From assembly GCA_016194445.1 (NCBI GenBank), contig JACQBP010000029.1:1-32584 (forward strand): DNA of 32,584 nt, given 5' to 3'. Position 1 is the stretch's first letter, and every line of letters starts with the position of its first letter. Below the pieces are notes generated by a model that did not search any database, was not told the DNA's origin, and saw only the letters and a program-made list of their open reading frames with translations. Shown here in pieces: positions 19,499 to 27,042 of the stretch. The position numbers and the translations under genes are program-made. Source of the stretch: Candidatus Liptonbacteria bacterium (lineage in GTDB: Bacteria > Patescibacteriota > Minisyncoccia > UBA6257 > 2-01-FULL-56-20).

Positions 19499-19575
19499 GA
19501 TTAGAATTTCGCGCCAAGTAGTCGCGGCGCAGAAATTCAATCGTCCCGAGAAGCGCCAGCGACGAGGGACTACTT
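19499..19575. other. Candidate H-type pseudoknot between the helicase gene and typA
   Basis: Stem GATTAGAATTTCGCGCC/GGCGCAGAAATTCAATC; loop AAGTAGTC (19516-19523) complementary to GACTACTT (19568-19575). Confidence 0.5.
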
Positions 19576-19620
19576 AAGCTCAAACATAATAAAACAAATC
19601 ACCACAAATAGCAATAAGAC

Positions 19621-20943
19621 CTATCTATACCCACCATAACCCCTAGATCTTTGACTACGACCTCGAAATCCTCCTTGTCTCGGTTTGCGACTTGAAAAAC
19701 TTCCACCCGATCCGGCTGGTCTAGAAGAAGGATGGGTTCGCCGATCACTTTGGCCTTGTGGTCGAGAATGAAAACCTCTCCTCGGTCCTCTCGGAAAATC
19801 TTCCGTCGGCTGAATCTCCACTCTTGGCAAAGATTCTGGCAACTTTGCGAGCGGGATAGTTTTTTTGATCAATCTCTCAATCAATTGTAAATCGCGCCTC
19901 TGATCCGGTGTGGCAAAAGAAATCGCGTGTCCCGACGCCCCGGCTCGCCCCGTCCGGCCGATGCGATGCACATAATCCTCGGCTTGGTCCGGCAAATCGT
20001 AATTGATAACCAGTTCAATCCCCGTCACGTCAATCCCACGTGCGGCAATGTCGGTCGCGACGAGCACTCGGTATCTCCCATTTCTGAAACCTAGGAGCGC
20101 TTCCTGTCTTTGATTTAAGGATCGGTTCGAATGAATTTCGTTCGCCGTGTGTCCAAACGCTCGCACGTCCCGCGCCACTTTCTTGGCCGCAAACTTTGTT
20201 CGCGTAAATATCAAAACCGACCCTCGGTAGTCGGCCAGAAGTTTATTTAAAAGCGGTAATTTTTGATTTCTCCCGACCACAAAAACTTCGTGCGTCACGT
20301 TCGCCGCCGCCGTCCCTTGGGGAGCAATTTCAATTTGCACCGGCAACTTCATAAACATCCGCGCCATCTTCATAATTTCGGGCGGCATCGTCGCCGAAAA
20401 AAGCATGGTTTGTCTCTCGGTTGGCACAAAACTTAAAATTCTTCTAAGCTGCGGCGCAAAACCCATATCGAGCATCCGGTCCGCTTCGTCGAGCACCAAA
20501 ACTTTAACACCCGAAAGCGTGAGCGTCTTCTGTTCTAAATGATCGTTGATTCTTCCGGGTGTGCCAATGATTATCTCCGCTCGCCTTCTGATCTCCGCCA
20601 CCTGCCGCCCCATCGGCGCCCCGCCAATCAAGAGTGCCGTTTTTATACCCAAAGTCCCGCCCACCATCGCAATCGCATCCCTCACTTGTACCGCGAGTTC
20701 CCGGGTTGGCAAAACGATGAGTCCCATTCCCCGGTTTTGCAAAATTCGCTGAATCATCGGCACCCCAAAAGCCAGGGTCTTCCCCGTTCCTGTTTGAGCA
20801 ATCCCCACTAAATCTTTACCCTCAAGCGCGATCGGAATCGATCGAGATTGAATCGGCGTTGGTGTTTTAAAACCAAATTTATTAATCACCGCCAAAACAT
20901 TCGGCGCGATCCCCAAACCATAAAAACCGGAGTTCTGCTGCAT
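19621..20943 (-). CDS. rhlE: DEAD-box ATP-dependent RNA helicase (RhlE-like)
   Basis: Q motif GFKTPTPIQ, AQTGTGKT, PTRELAVQV, GTPGRI, VLDEADRMLDMGF, SATMPPE, HRIGRTGRAG; Arg/Gly-rich C-terminus. Confidence 0.92.
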   Translation of the reverse strand: MQQNSGFYGLGIAPNVLAVINKFGFKTPTPIQSRSIPIALEGKDLVGIAQTGTGKTLAFGVPMIQRILQNRGMGLIVLPTRELAVQVRDAIAMVGGTLGIKTALLIGGAPMGRQVAEIRRRAEIIIGTPGRINDHLEQKTLTLSGVKVLVLDEADRMLDMGFAPQLRRILSFVPTERQTMLFSATMPPEIMKMARMFMKLPVQIEIAPQGTAAANVTHEVFVVGRNQKLPLLNKLLADYRGSVLIFTRTKFAAKKVARDVRAFGHTANEIHSNRSLNQRQEALLGFRNGRYRVLVATDIAARGIDVTGIELVINYDLPDQAEDYVHRIGRTGRAGASGHAISFATPDQRRDLQLIERLIKKTIPLAKLPESLPRVEIQPTEDFPRGPRRGFHSRPQGQSDRRTHPSSRPAGSGGSFSSRKPRQGGFRGRSQRSRGYGGYR

Positions 20944-21006
20944 TTAAACTAACCTTAACACAAAAACCCTTGAAGCCCTATTTAAATTTCCTTAATTTCT
21001 TAATCA

Positions 21007-21483
21007 CTACTCCACAATCAAGCTTCCCTTCATTCCATTCGCCCTGTGCTGTCCAACCGAGCAGTAATACTCAAAAGTCCCAACCCTATTCGCCACAAAC
21101 TGAACCGTCTCTTCTTGACCACCATCCAGTATCTTTGTGCCCGCCTTGAATTCATCCACTTTCCAATCGTGCTTGCCACCTTCGTTTTTGAAAGTTAACT
21201 TAATTGTTTCTCCTTTTCTAACCCGAATCTCATTGACCGAAAACTTAAAATTAGTGCCAACCACAGTCAATTCTCTAATCACCTCTTTTTCCACCACGTT
21301 CCCGGCTCCTTTGATTGGCATACCCGCCTCAACCGGCGTTCCTCCGCCGGGCGAAGTAATATCGCTTGAGGTCTGTGCCGGCTGATTCTCGGTTACGGCT
21401 GGCGTCCCGCCTTTACTTAAAAACAAATACCCTCCAACCAAAACCACTACAATGGCCAATACAATCACCCAATTTTTATTCAT
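21007..21483 (-). CDS. Membrane-anchored cupredoxin (plastocyanin-like)
   Basis: N-terminal TM; GTNFKFSVNEIRVRKGETIKLTFKNEGGKHDW...YYCSVGQHRANGMKGSLIVE (His, Cys, His, Met type-1 Cu ligand pattern). Confidence 0.88.
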   Translation of the reverse strand: MNKNWVIVLAIVVVLVGGYLFLSKGGTPAVTENQPAQTSSDITSPGGGTPVEAGMPIKGAGNVVEKEVIRELTVVGTNFKFSVNEIRVRKGETIKLTFKNEGGKHDWKVDEFKAGTKILDGGQEETVQFVANRVGTFEYYCSVGQHRANGMKGSLIVE

Positions 21484-21553
21484 ATTTTTTTGATACCTTT
21501 GTCGACTTGTTAGTAATTACTACAAGTATAGTTAGAACTTATTTCACTGTCTA

Positions 21554-21682
21554 CCCAGCACCACAAGTAGGACATTTCTCTGTCAAAAACATTTTAACGA
21601 GTCATTATAGTTTAACTGTGTTCAGTATTGAGTTGGATATATAAAAAAATTATGGAGCTAAAATCCTATTTGTGGTGCTGGG
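21554..21682. mobile_element. MITE-like element, copy 2 (overlaps the 3' end of VKOR)
   Basis: TIR CCCAGCACCACAAGTAGGACA.../...ATCCTATTTGTGGTGCTGGG; 129 bp; flanks TCTA/TCCA (3 of 4 match). Confidence 0.72.
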
Positions 21683-22123
21683 TCCATCCAGCCCACTATC
21701 TCGCTTACTTTTCAAAACCAAAATTCCTAATACAAAAAGCGTGGTTGACGTGAGCGCCGAAAAAACACAATAAAGGCAAATCGCCCTGATCACCAAAACT
21801 TGCAGGAAAAGAAACCAGAGCGCCGCCAAAAACCCAATTCCGCTTAGATAACCAACCCAAAATAAAAACCTTTCCTTCTTTCGCTCTAAAACTAAAACGG
21901 AAAGCAAAAAAATAGTTAAATAATAAATACTCCCCAAGAGTGCCACCGGTACCCCAAAGATCGTGGCGTAACGACTCGTGGTCACTTTTTCACAACCCGC
22001 CACAATTGTGCAAGGCGGCGTCACTCCGCGGTAGTGCTCCACCGCCAAATAAGTCGCGTCCAAAAAACCCAAAAAACTGATGATGAGAAAAGTGATCGCT
22101 AATCTCTTATGGTTTAGTGCCAT
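21650..22123 (-). CDS. Vitamin K epoxide reductase (VKOR) family membrane oxidoreductase
   Basis: Four-TM protein with a conserved Cys pair (PCTIVAGCEKV) and CxxC (CLYC) active site. Confidence 0.88.
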   Translation of the reverse strand: MALNHKRLAITFLIISFLGFLDATYLAVEHYRGVTPPCTIVAGCEKVTTSRYATIFGVPVALLGSIYYLTIFLLSVLVLERKKERFLFWVGYLSGIGFLAALWFLFLQVLVIRAICLYCVFSALTSTTLFVLGILVLKSKRDSGLDGPSTTNRILAP

Positions 22124-22808
22124 TGGCTGTCGCGCTGGGAACCTTGCTTAAAATCAAATTCTTGAATTCGTCGTAACTGGCTGGGTTTTGAATTTTTTCG
22201 CCATTCAGGTAAAAAGATGGCGTCCCATTAATCCCAGCTTTCACTCCGCCGTCAAAATCCTTCTGAACCTTAGCGGCTATCTCTCTGGCGTTCCGATCTT
22301 TTTCAAACTGTGCCCTGTCTAAACCAAAACTCGCCGCCGCATCAGCAAATCTTTCTTTGGCGTTCGAGGTTTCCGCCCAAAGTTCTTGATTTTTATAAAG
22401 CCAATCGTGCATCTCCCAAAACTTGTTCTGTTTCCCCGCCGCCTCCGCCGCTTCTGCCGCCGCCTCCGCGTTCTTATGAATTTCTCGGAGTGGGAACTGA
22501 CGGTAAACAAAAGAAAATTTATCTCCCAAATCTTTAATCAACTTTTCAACCATCGGATAATAAGCGCCGCAAGCTGGACACTGATAATCACCGTATTCCA
22601 GAAGCTCCACTTTAGCCTCGACATTCCCCTTCTTCCAATCGCCGACTGAAACCGGATCGGCCAAAAGCGTTGCCCCGCCCTTGCCGCCACCACCGCTGCC
22701 GCTATAACTCGCCATCGCCCAAATCGAAAGAATCACCAAAGCAAAAATACCAGTCCAAATCGCCACCGAAGCCGCTCCGCCATTCCGCTTTAAAATAATA
22801 GTTTTCAT
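22107..22808 (-). CDS. DsbA-family thiol:disulfide interchange protein
   Basis: TM anchor; thioredoxin-fold YGDYQCPACGAYYPMVEKL (CPAC); INGTPSFYLNGEKI (cis-Pro loop). Overlaps VKOR by 17 nt. Confidence 0.92.
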   Translation of the reverse strand: MKTIILKRNGGAASVAIWTGIFALVILSIWAMASYSGSGGGGKGGATLLADPVSVGDWKKGNVEAKVELLEYGDYQCPACGAYYPMVEKLIKDLGDKFSFVYRQFPLREIHKNAEAAAEAAEAAGKQNKFWEMHDWLYKNQELWAETSNAKERFADAAASFGLDRAQFEKDRNAREIAAKVQKDFDGGVKAGINGTPSFYLNGEKIQNPASYDEFKNLILSKVPSATANGTKP

Positions 22809-22845
22809 ATGTGATTTAGTGTATCAAAACAAAAAATAAAATCAA

Positions 22846-22973
22846 CCCGGTACTACAATTTCGATAAGGTAGGTCCCCGTTTAATAGAGATACTATCAAA
22901 CCTGTAGTTTCGAGTAGATTTTGCGTTCATAAAAAGCGTTGAAATAGGAAATGATCGAAGTTGTAGTACCGGG
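22846..22973. mobile_element. MITE-like element, copy 3 (TCAA target duplication)
   Basis: CCCGGTACTACAATTTCGAT ... ATCGAAGTTGTAGTACCGGG; flanked by TCAA at 22842-22845 and 22974-22977; 128 bp. Confidence 0.75.
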
Positions 22974-23030
22974 TCAACCCCTTTTCCTCCCCCCTCTCAC
23001 CCTAAATGTGATGCGGTTTTTAAGAGGGGC

Positions 23031-23290
23031 GTGGAAATTTAACTTTTGAAACCATAAGTGAGAGACGAGCACACTTTACACTCCGTTTACGTGAGACCAG
23101 ATTGGCTTTCGAGAAGCTCTCGCAGACACCAAAAGCTGGGTATCCCTCCGCCGGCCGGCGGAGGGATTTTTGGTGTCGAGAGCGCAGGCGGGCAATCGCC
23201 GCTGGAGCGATCGAACCGCCGGTTCGAGAAAGCCAACCTGGTCGAACTTTTATTACGACCGAAACGGGTTGAAAAAAATTAAATTTCCAC
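23031..23290. repeat. Nested-palindrome element, copy A
   Basis: Outer perfect 12-bp IR GTGGAAATTTAA/TTAAATTTCCAC; conserved ends GAAACCATAAGTGAGAGACGAG...CGAAACGGGTT; inner IRs including the perfect palindrome ATCCCTCCGCCGGCCGGCGGAGGGAT. Confidence 0.72.
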
Positions 23291-23300
23291 AACCAAATCC

Positions 23301-24392
23301 CTAAAACAACCGCACCACATCGCGCACTGTAATCACAAGCATTAAGGCCACGAGAAGCGCAAATCCCACCCCGTTTAAAATCGCTTCCAGTTTAATCGGT
23401 ACCGGCGAGCCTTTGACCTTCTCGATCAAAATCAGAAAAAATCTTCCGCCGTCCAGTGCCGGAAAAGGAATAAGGTTAATGACTGCTAAGTTGACCGAGA
23501 TCAAAGCTACCAGGTTAATTAAATAGGCCCATCCGATTTTCCCAACTTGGTTCGCAATTGTAAAAATTCCTACCGGCCCCGTTATCTCCGCTGCCAGCTT
23601 CCCGGTCGTCACCAAATCTTTAAATAATAAATAAAACCCCTGCACTGTCCCCCAAGTCACCAACCCTGTTTGCTCCAAACCGTAAAAAATAGATTGAAAA
23701 AAACCCTGCCGCTCCTCACCGGCCGATGATAATCCCACGCCCAATGCGCCTTCGTTTGGTCCCACCTTCACTCTCGGCACTACCTTCAAACTTAGCTCTC
23801 CACCACTCCTTAAAACCGTCACCTCGATTTCTTTGCCTCGATTCGCATTTACAAAATTCACAAATGTCTCTGAATCCACGTAACCTTTCACGATATCATT
23901 CGGTTTTATCCCCACCGTCTCCGCCGGCGATCCGGGCTGAACCTGGGTGATGATCAAAGCCTTCGGCGTCCCCAACATAAACACGACCGAAAACAAAATC
24001 CACCCAATCACAAAATTAACCATAATTCCGGCGAGGATAATCACGCTCCGTTTCCAAGCCGGCTGAAACAAAAAAATCCTTTTCTTCTCTTCCGGCGGCA
24101 AAGTCCGAAGTTTATCTAAATCCCCACCGATTCGATCGTTCTCTCCTGCGATTTTCACGAAACCCCCAAACGGCAACCAATTCAAACTGTACTCGGTTTC
24201 ACCCGGAGAGCCCTGGTCGGCTCGGAGGGTTCCATTGCCTTTCGTCTTCGGCCTCCACGCAAAAATCCGGGGCGGAAAACCAAAACCAAATTCATCCACT
24301 TTAAGTCCAAATTTTTTGGCCGCAAAAAAATGCCCCCACTCATGGCCAAGGATTAAAACCGAGAGCCCAATGATTACCAAAATGATCGTCAT
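23301..24392 (-). CDS. rseP: RIP (site-2) metalloprotease RseP
   Basis: HEWGHFFAAKKFG zinc motif, PDZ domain, NLIPFPALDGGRFF. ATG at 24392 preferred over the ORF-track start at 24464, which runs into a hairpin repeat. Confidence 0.92.
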   Translation of the reverse strand: MTIILVIIGLSVLILGHEWGHFFAAKKFGLKVDEFGFGFPPRIFAWRPKTKGNGTLRADQGSPGETEYSLNWLPFGGFVKIAGENDRIGGDLDKLRTLPPEEKKRIFLFQPAWKRSVIILAGIMVNFVIGWILFSVVFMLGTPKALIITQVQPGSPAETVGIKPNDIVKGYVDSETFVNFVNANRGKEIEVTVLRSGGELSLKVVPRVKVGPNEGALGVGLSSAGEERQGFFQSIFYGLEQTGLVTWGTVQGFYLLFKDLVTTGKLAAEITGPVGIFTIANQVGKIGWAYLINLVALISVNLAVINLIPFPALDGGRFFLILIEKVKGSPVPIKLEAILNGVGFALLVALMLVITVRDVVRLF

Positions 24393-24437
24393 TATTAGTT
24401 CTATGAATATACGAAAAAACCGCAAAGAAAGCAATAA

Positions 24438-24499
24438 GTCCGATACTGAAATTCGGATAACCATTAGGCTTTAGCCTTCCGAATTTCTAGTACCCGGAC
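24438..24499 (-). repeat. Bulged hairpin repeat, copy 2 (rseP leader)
   Basis: GTCCGATACTGAAATTCGGA ... TCCGAATTTCTAGTACCCGGAC. Confidence 0.72.
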
Positions 24500-24545
24500 A
24501 ACAAACACAAACCCCGCGCGACATAGCCGCGCGGGAAAATGAAAA

Positions 24546-24570
24546 GAGACCCGAGAAAATCTCGAGTCTC
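24546..24570 (-). terminator. Rho-independent terminator
   Basis: Minus strand GAGACtcGAGAttttCTCGggTCTC followed by TTTTC. Confidence 0.65.
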
Positions 24571-24727
24571 AATCTGGATCCGCAGGCAATTCACCACACC
24601 CTCGTTCTCCAGCCGTCCACTCACATAGAACTGTTCCATTCAACCTCACCTGAACCGCGGTGTTACTAAAACCGTCCGGCTTGAGTACCAAAACAGCTTT
24701 CGGCACCGCCTCTTGCACGAGCGTCAT
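24569..24727 (-). CDS. Small hypothetical protein (52 aa)
   Basis: MTLVQEAVPKAVLVLKPDGFSNTAVQVRLNGTVLCEWTAGERGCGELPADPD; GAGGTGG just upstream, terminator at its stop. Below the ORF-track length cut-off. Confidence 0.5.
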   Translation of the reverse strand: MTLVQEAVPKAVLVLKPDGFSNTAVQVRLNGTVLCEWTAGERGCGELPADPD

Positions 24728-24850
24728 CTTCCACCTCGTCTGTTAAATTGTTTGATTCATCGCTACAACTAACCTATCTCAAAATCTTTCCGCCGTCAAC
24801 CAAAACCGTTCCATTTCCAATCCCCCAACCCACAAATGAAATTAATATTC

Positions 24851-25080
24851 CAAAAACCACAAGCGAGAGGCGAGTTAGAAATTAACGAGCGAATAAGTTG
24901 GATAAATTTTATGTAAAAGCAAATCAGATATTCCCTTGGCGCGGCTCGGAGGCCGAGCGAGCATGGTCTCCGACCTAAACGTCGGAGGAGCGAGGCCGGA
25001 GCGCCAGCGAAAGTCCTCGCTGGGGACTTGAGTGGTAGCCAAAGGAATATCTAATTTGCGCCCTCGAGCTGAAACGGGTT
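24851..25080. repeat. Nested-palindrome element, copy B
   Basis: AAAACCACAAGCGAGAGGCGAG ... GAGCTGAAACGGGTT ends; inner IR GCAAATCAGATATTCCCTTGGC (24919-24940) / GCCAAAGGAATATCTAATTTGC (25038-25059), 20 of 22 pairs. Confidence 0.7.
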
Positions 25081-25092
25081 ACTCAAAACGAA

Positions 25093-25650
25093 TTACTCGC
25101 CAATCTCCTTCAACTTCCCCTCCAAAAGTTTCTCAATCTGATCATTTGTATTCTCTACCTGTTTCTGAATCTTTTCTTTCACCTTAAATTCTTGGTCCTT
25201 ATTTATGTCTTTGCTATCTTGTGCCGCCTTTATCTTCTTCATTGCTTCATCTCTTCGAGTCCGAATCTGAATTCTCGTCTCTTCTGATGTTTTTTTAACC
25301 AACTTCGAAAGTTCCGCTTTTCTCTCCTCCGTCAAAATCGGCAAACTCGCCCGGATCACATTCCCGTCACTTGAAACCGAAAGTCCGATCTTTGCATCCT
25401 CAATTGCCTTCGCCACCGCCCCGGCGGCGTTCTTATCCCACACGCTAATTAAAATATCTCGCGGCGGCTGCAAACTAATCGATCCAAGTTCTTGAATCGA
25501 AAGCATCTGCTCGTAAAGACTCACTTTAATTCCCTCGATCAACTCCACCGACGGCCGATTACTCCGAATCATCGCTAAATCGCTCTTCAGTTTTTCAGTA
25601 GAAGTTTTCAGCTCTGATTCAAATTGTTTTAAGAAATCTTCTGTATTCAT
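25093..25650 (-). CDS. frr: Ribosome recycling factor
   Basis: Full-length RRF: SIQELGSISLQPPRDILISVWDKNAAGAVAKAIEDAKIGLSVSSDGNVIRASLPILTEERKAEL... Confidence 0.95.
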   Translation of the reverse strand: MNTEDFLKQFESELKTSTEKLKSDLAMIRSNRPSVELIEGIKVSLYEQMLSIQELGSISLQPPRDILISVWDKNAAGAVAKAIEDAKIGLSVSSDGNVIRASLPILTEERKAELSKLVKKTSEETRIQIRTRRDEAMKKIKAAQDSKDINKDQEFKVKEKIQKQVENTNDQIEKLLEGKLKEIGE

Positions 25651-25672
25651 AGGTTATACATTAAAAATCTTG

Positions 25673-25733
25673 CCCCGTACTGAAATTTGGATTTCATATT
25701 AAGCTTCAGCTTTCCAAATTTCTAGTACCGGGG
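25673..25733 (-). repeat. Bulged hairpin repeat, copy 3 (frr leader)
   Basis: CCCC-GTACT-GAAATTTGGA ... TCCAAATTTCTAGTACCGGGG. Confidence 0.77.
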
Positions 25734-25788
25734 TTTTCAGTATTTAGCATATTTTACTTAATATAGACCAAAATCCTCGAAGTGAAAA

Positions 25789-25808
25789 GGCGACGCCGAG
25801 ACGTCGCC
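25789..25808 (-). terminator. Rho-independent terminator
   Basis: Minus strand GGCGACG-tctcgg-CGTCGCC-TTTTC downstream of the small acidic membrane protein gene. Confidence 0.7.
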
Positions 25809-25830
25809 AAAAACCACTGAATTACAAAGC

Positions 25831-26052
25831 CTACCCGACGACACCACTAGGTGGTGTAGGATCCTTTATAATCGAATCATACTCGTCACCCTCATCGTTG
25901 TAGTCTTCGTCGTCTTCCTCCGCAAAAGGATCGATTCCCATTTTACGATCCCTTTCAATGGCACGCTCAATCGACCTAATCCACAACAGCACGATAACGA
26001 ACGCACCGACACCAGGGGAAAGGATCAAGCATAAGAGAGCAAACGTAGACAT
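25831..26052 (-). CDS. Small membrane protein with acidic tail (73 aa)
   Basis: MSTFALLCLILSPGVGAFVIVLLWIRSIERAIERDRKMGIDPFAEEDDEDYNDEGDEYDS...; AGGAGG RBS upstream and terminator downstream. Confidence 0.75.
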   Translation of the reverse strand: MSTFALLCLILSPGVGAFVIVLLWIRSIERAIERDRKMGIDPFAEEDDEDYNDEGDEYDSIIKDPTPPSGVVG

Positions 26053-26121
26053 AAAAACCTCCTCTCAAAGTTTCTATAAAAATTATATCAAAGATTGGGG
26101 TCTTAAACAATACCCTAAACC

Positions 26122-26970
26122 CTATTGGCCATTGGCTAATAAACTAGTTAATTGCAGCTTCGGATTCAACGGAAAATTAGAGATATCCTGCCTCAACTTC
26201 AAAGTCCTATGCCACAAATTATAATCAACTTTTTGTTTACTAGCGAGCGTTAATATCACCGCGTCTAAAAAGTTCAAAATATCAAAATCCTCCGGCTCAA
26301 GTAAGCTTTTCAAAAAATCTTTCCGCTCGGCAAAAGAAATTTTCAAAAACTTTTCTGCCAATTTACTTGTCGCCTGAAACTTTTCATCTTGGAGCATTTT
26401 TACCGCCAATCCGAAGCTCCCTCTCGAATCTTCTGCTGCTTTTTTCACAATTCCTAATTCATAATTCATAATTCTATTTTTTAGCCCTTCTTCGACATCC
26501 TTTAATGACAGCACTGAAAAATAAATCCTCTGCAACCTCGAACCCAAAGTCGCCGCGAAAATCTCCGGCTCTCTCGCGATTAAAATTAAAAGCGATGACT
26601 CCGGCGGCTCTTCGGTGATTTTTAAAAGCGCGTTTTGAGCTTCCGTCGTCAAAAATTCTGCCTCGTCAATGATCGCCGTTCGCCGCAAACTCTTATTGGG
26701 CCTTTGAGATAAAAAATTCTTGAGCTCCCGAACCGCGTCAATCCCGATCGTCTTGTTTTCGTTCGGCTCAATCAAAATCAAATCGTTAAAAATCAATTGC
26801 TTATCCTCATCGAAGTCGAACTCCCCGTTCTCCAAAAAATTCGCGAGCGACAAAGCAAAAAGTCTTTTGCCGACTCCCTCCGAACCAAAAAACAAATAAC
26901 CGTGCGCTAACCGTTCGCTCTTAACCAACGCCCTAAAATTTTTAACAAGTAGTGTGTGGCCTACCATCAT
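26122..26970 (-). CDS. holB: DNA polymerase III delta' subunit-like AAA+ protein
   Basis: HGYLFFGSEGVGKRLFALSLANFL; RRTAIIDEAEFLTTEAQNALLKITEEPPESSLLILIAREPEIFAATLGSRLQRI. Confidence 0.85.
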   Translation of the reverse strand: MMVGHTLLVKNFRALVKSERLAHGYLFFGSEGVGKRLFALSLANFLENGEFDFDEDKQLIFNDLILIEPNENKTIGIDAVRELKNFLSQRPNKSLRRTAIIDEAEFLTTEAQNALLKITEEPPESSLLILIAREPEIFAATLGSRLQRIYFSVLSLKDVEEGLKNRIMNYELGIVKKAAEDSRGSFGLAVKMLQDEKFQATSKLAEKFLKISFAERKDFLKSLLEPEDFDILNFLDAVILTLASKQKVDYNLWHRTLKLRQDISNFPLNPKLQLTSLLANGQ

Positions 26971-27042
26971 TTATTTAAAAACTGATAACTGTAAATTGAA
27001 AATTTTTCCAACTTATTCCAGTGACTATTGGCTAGTGGCTAA

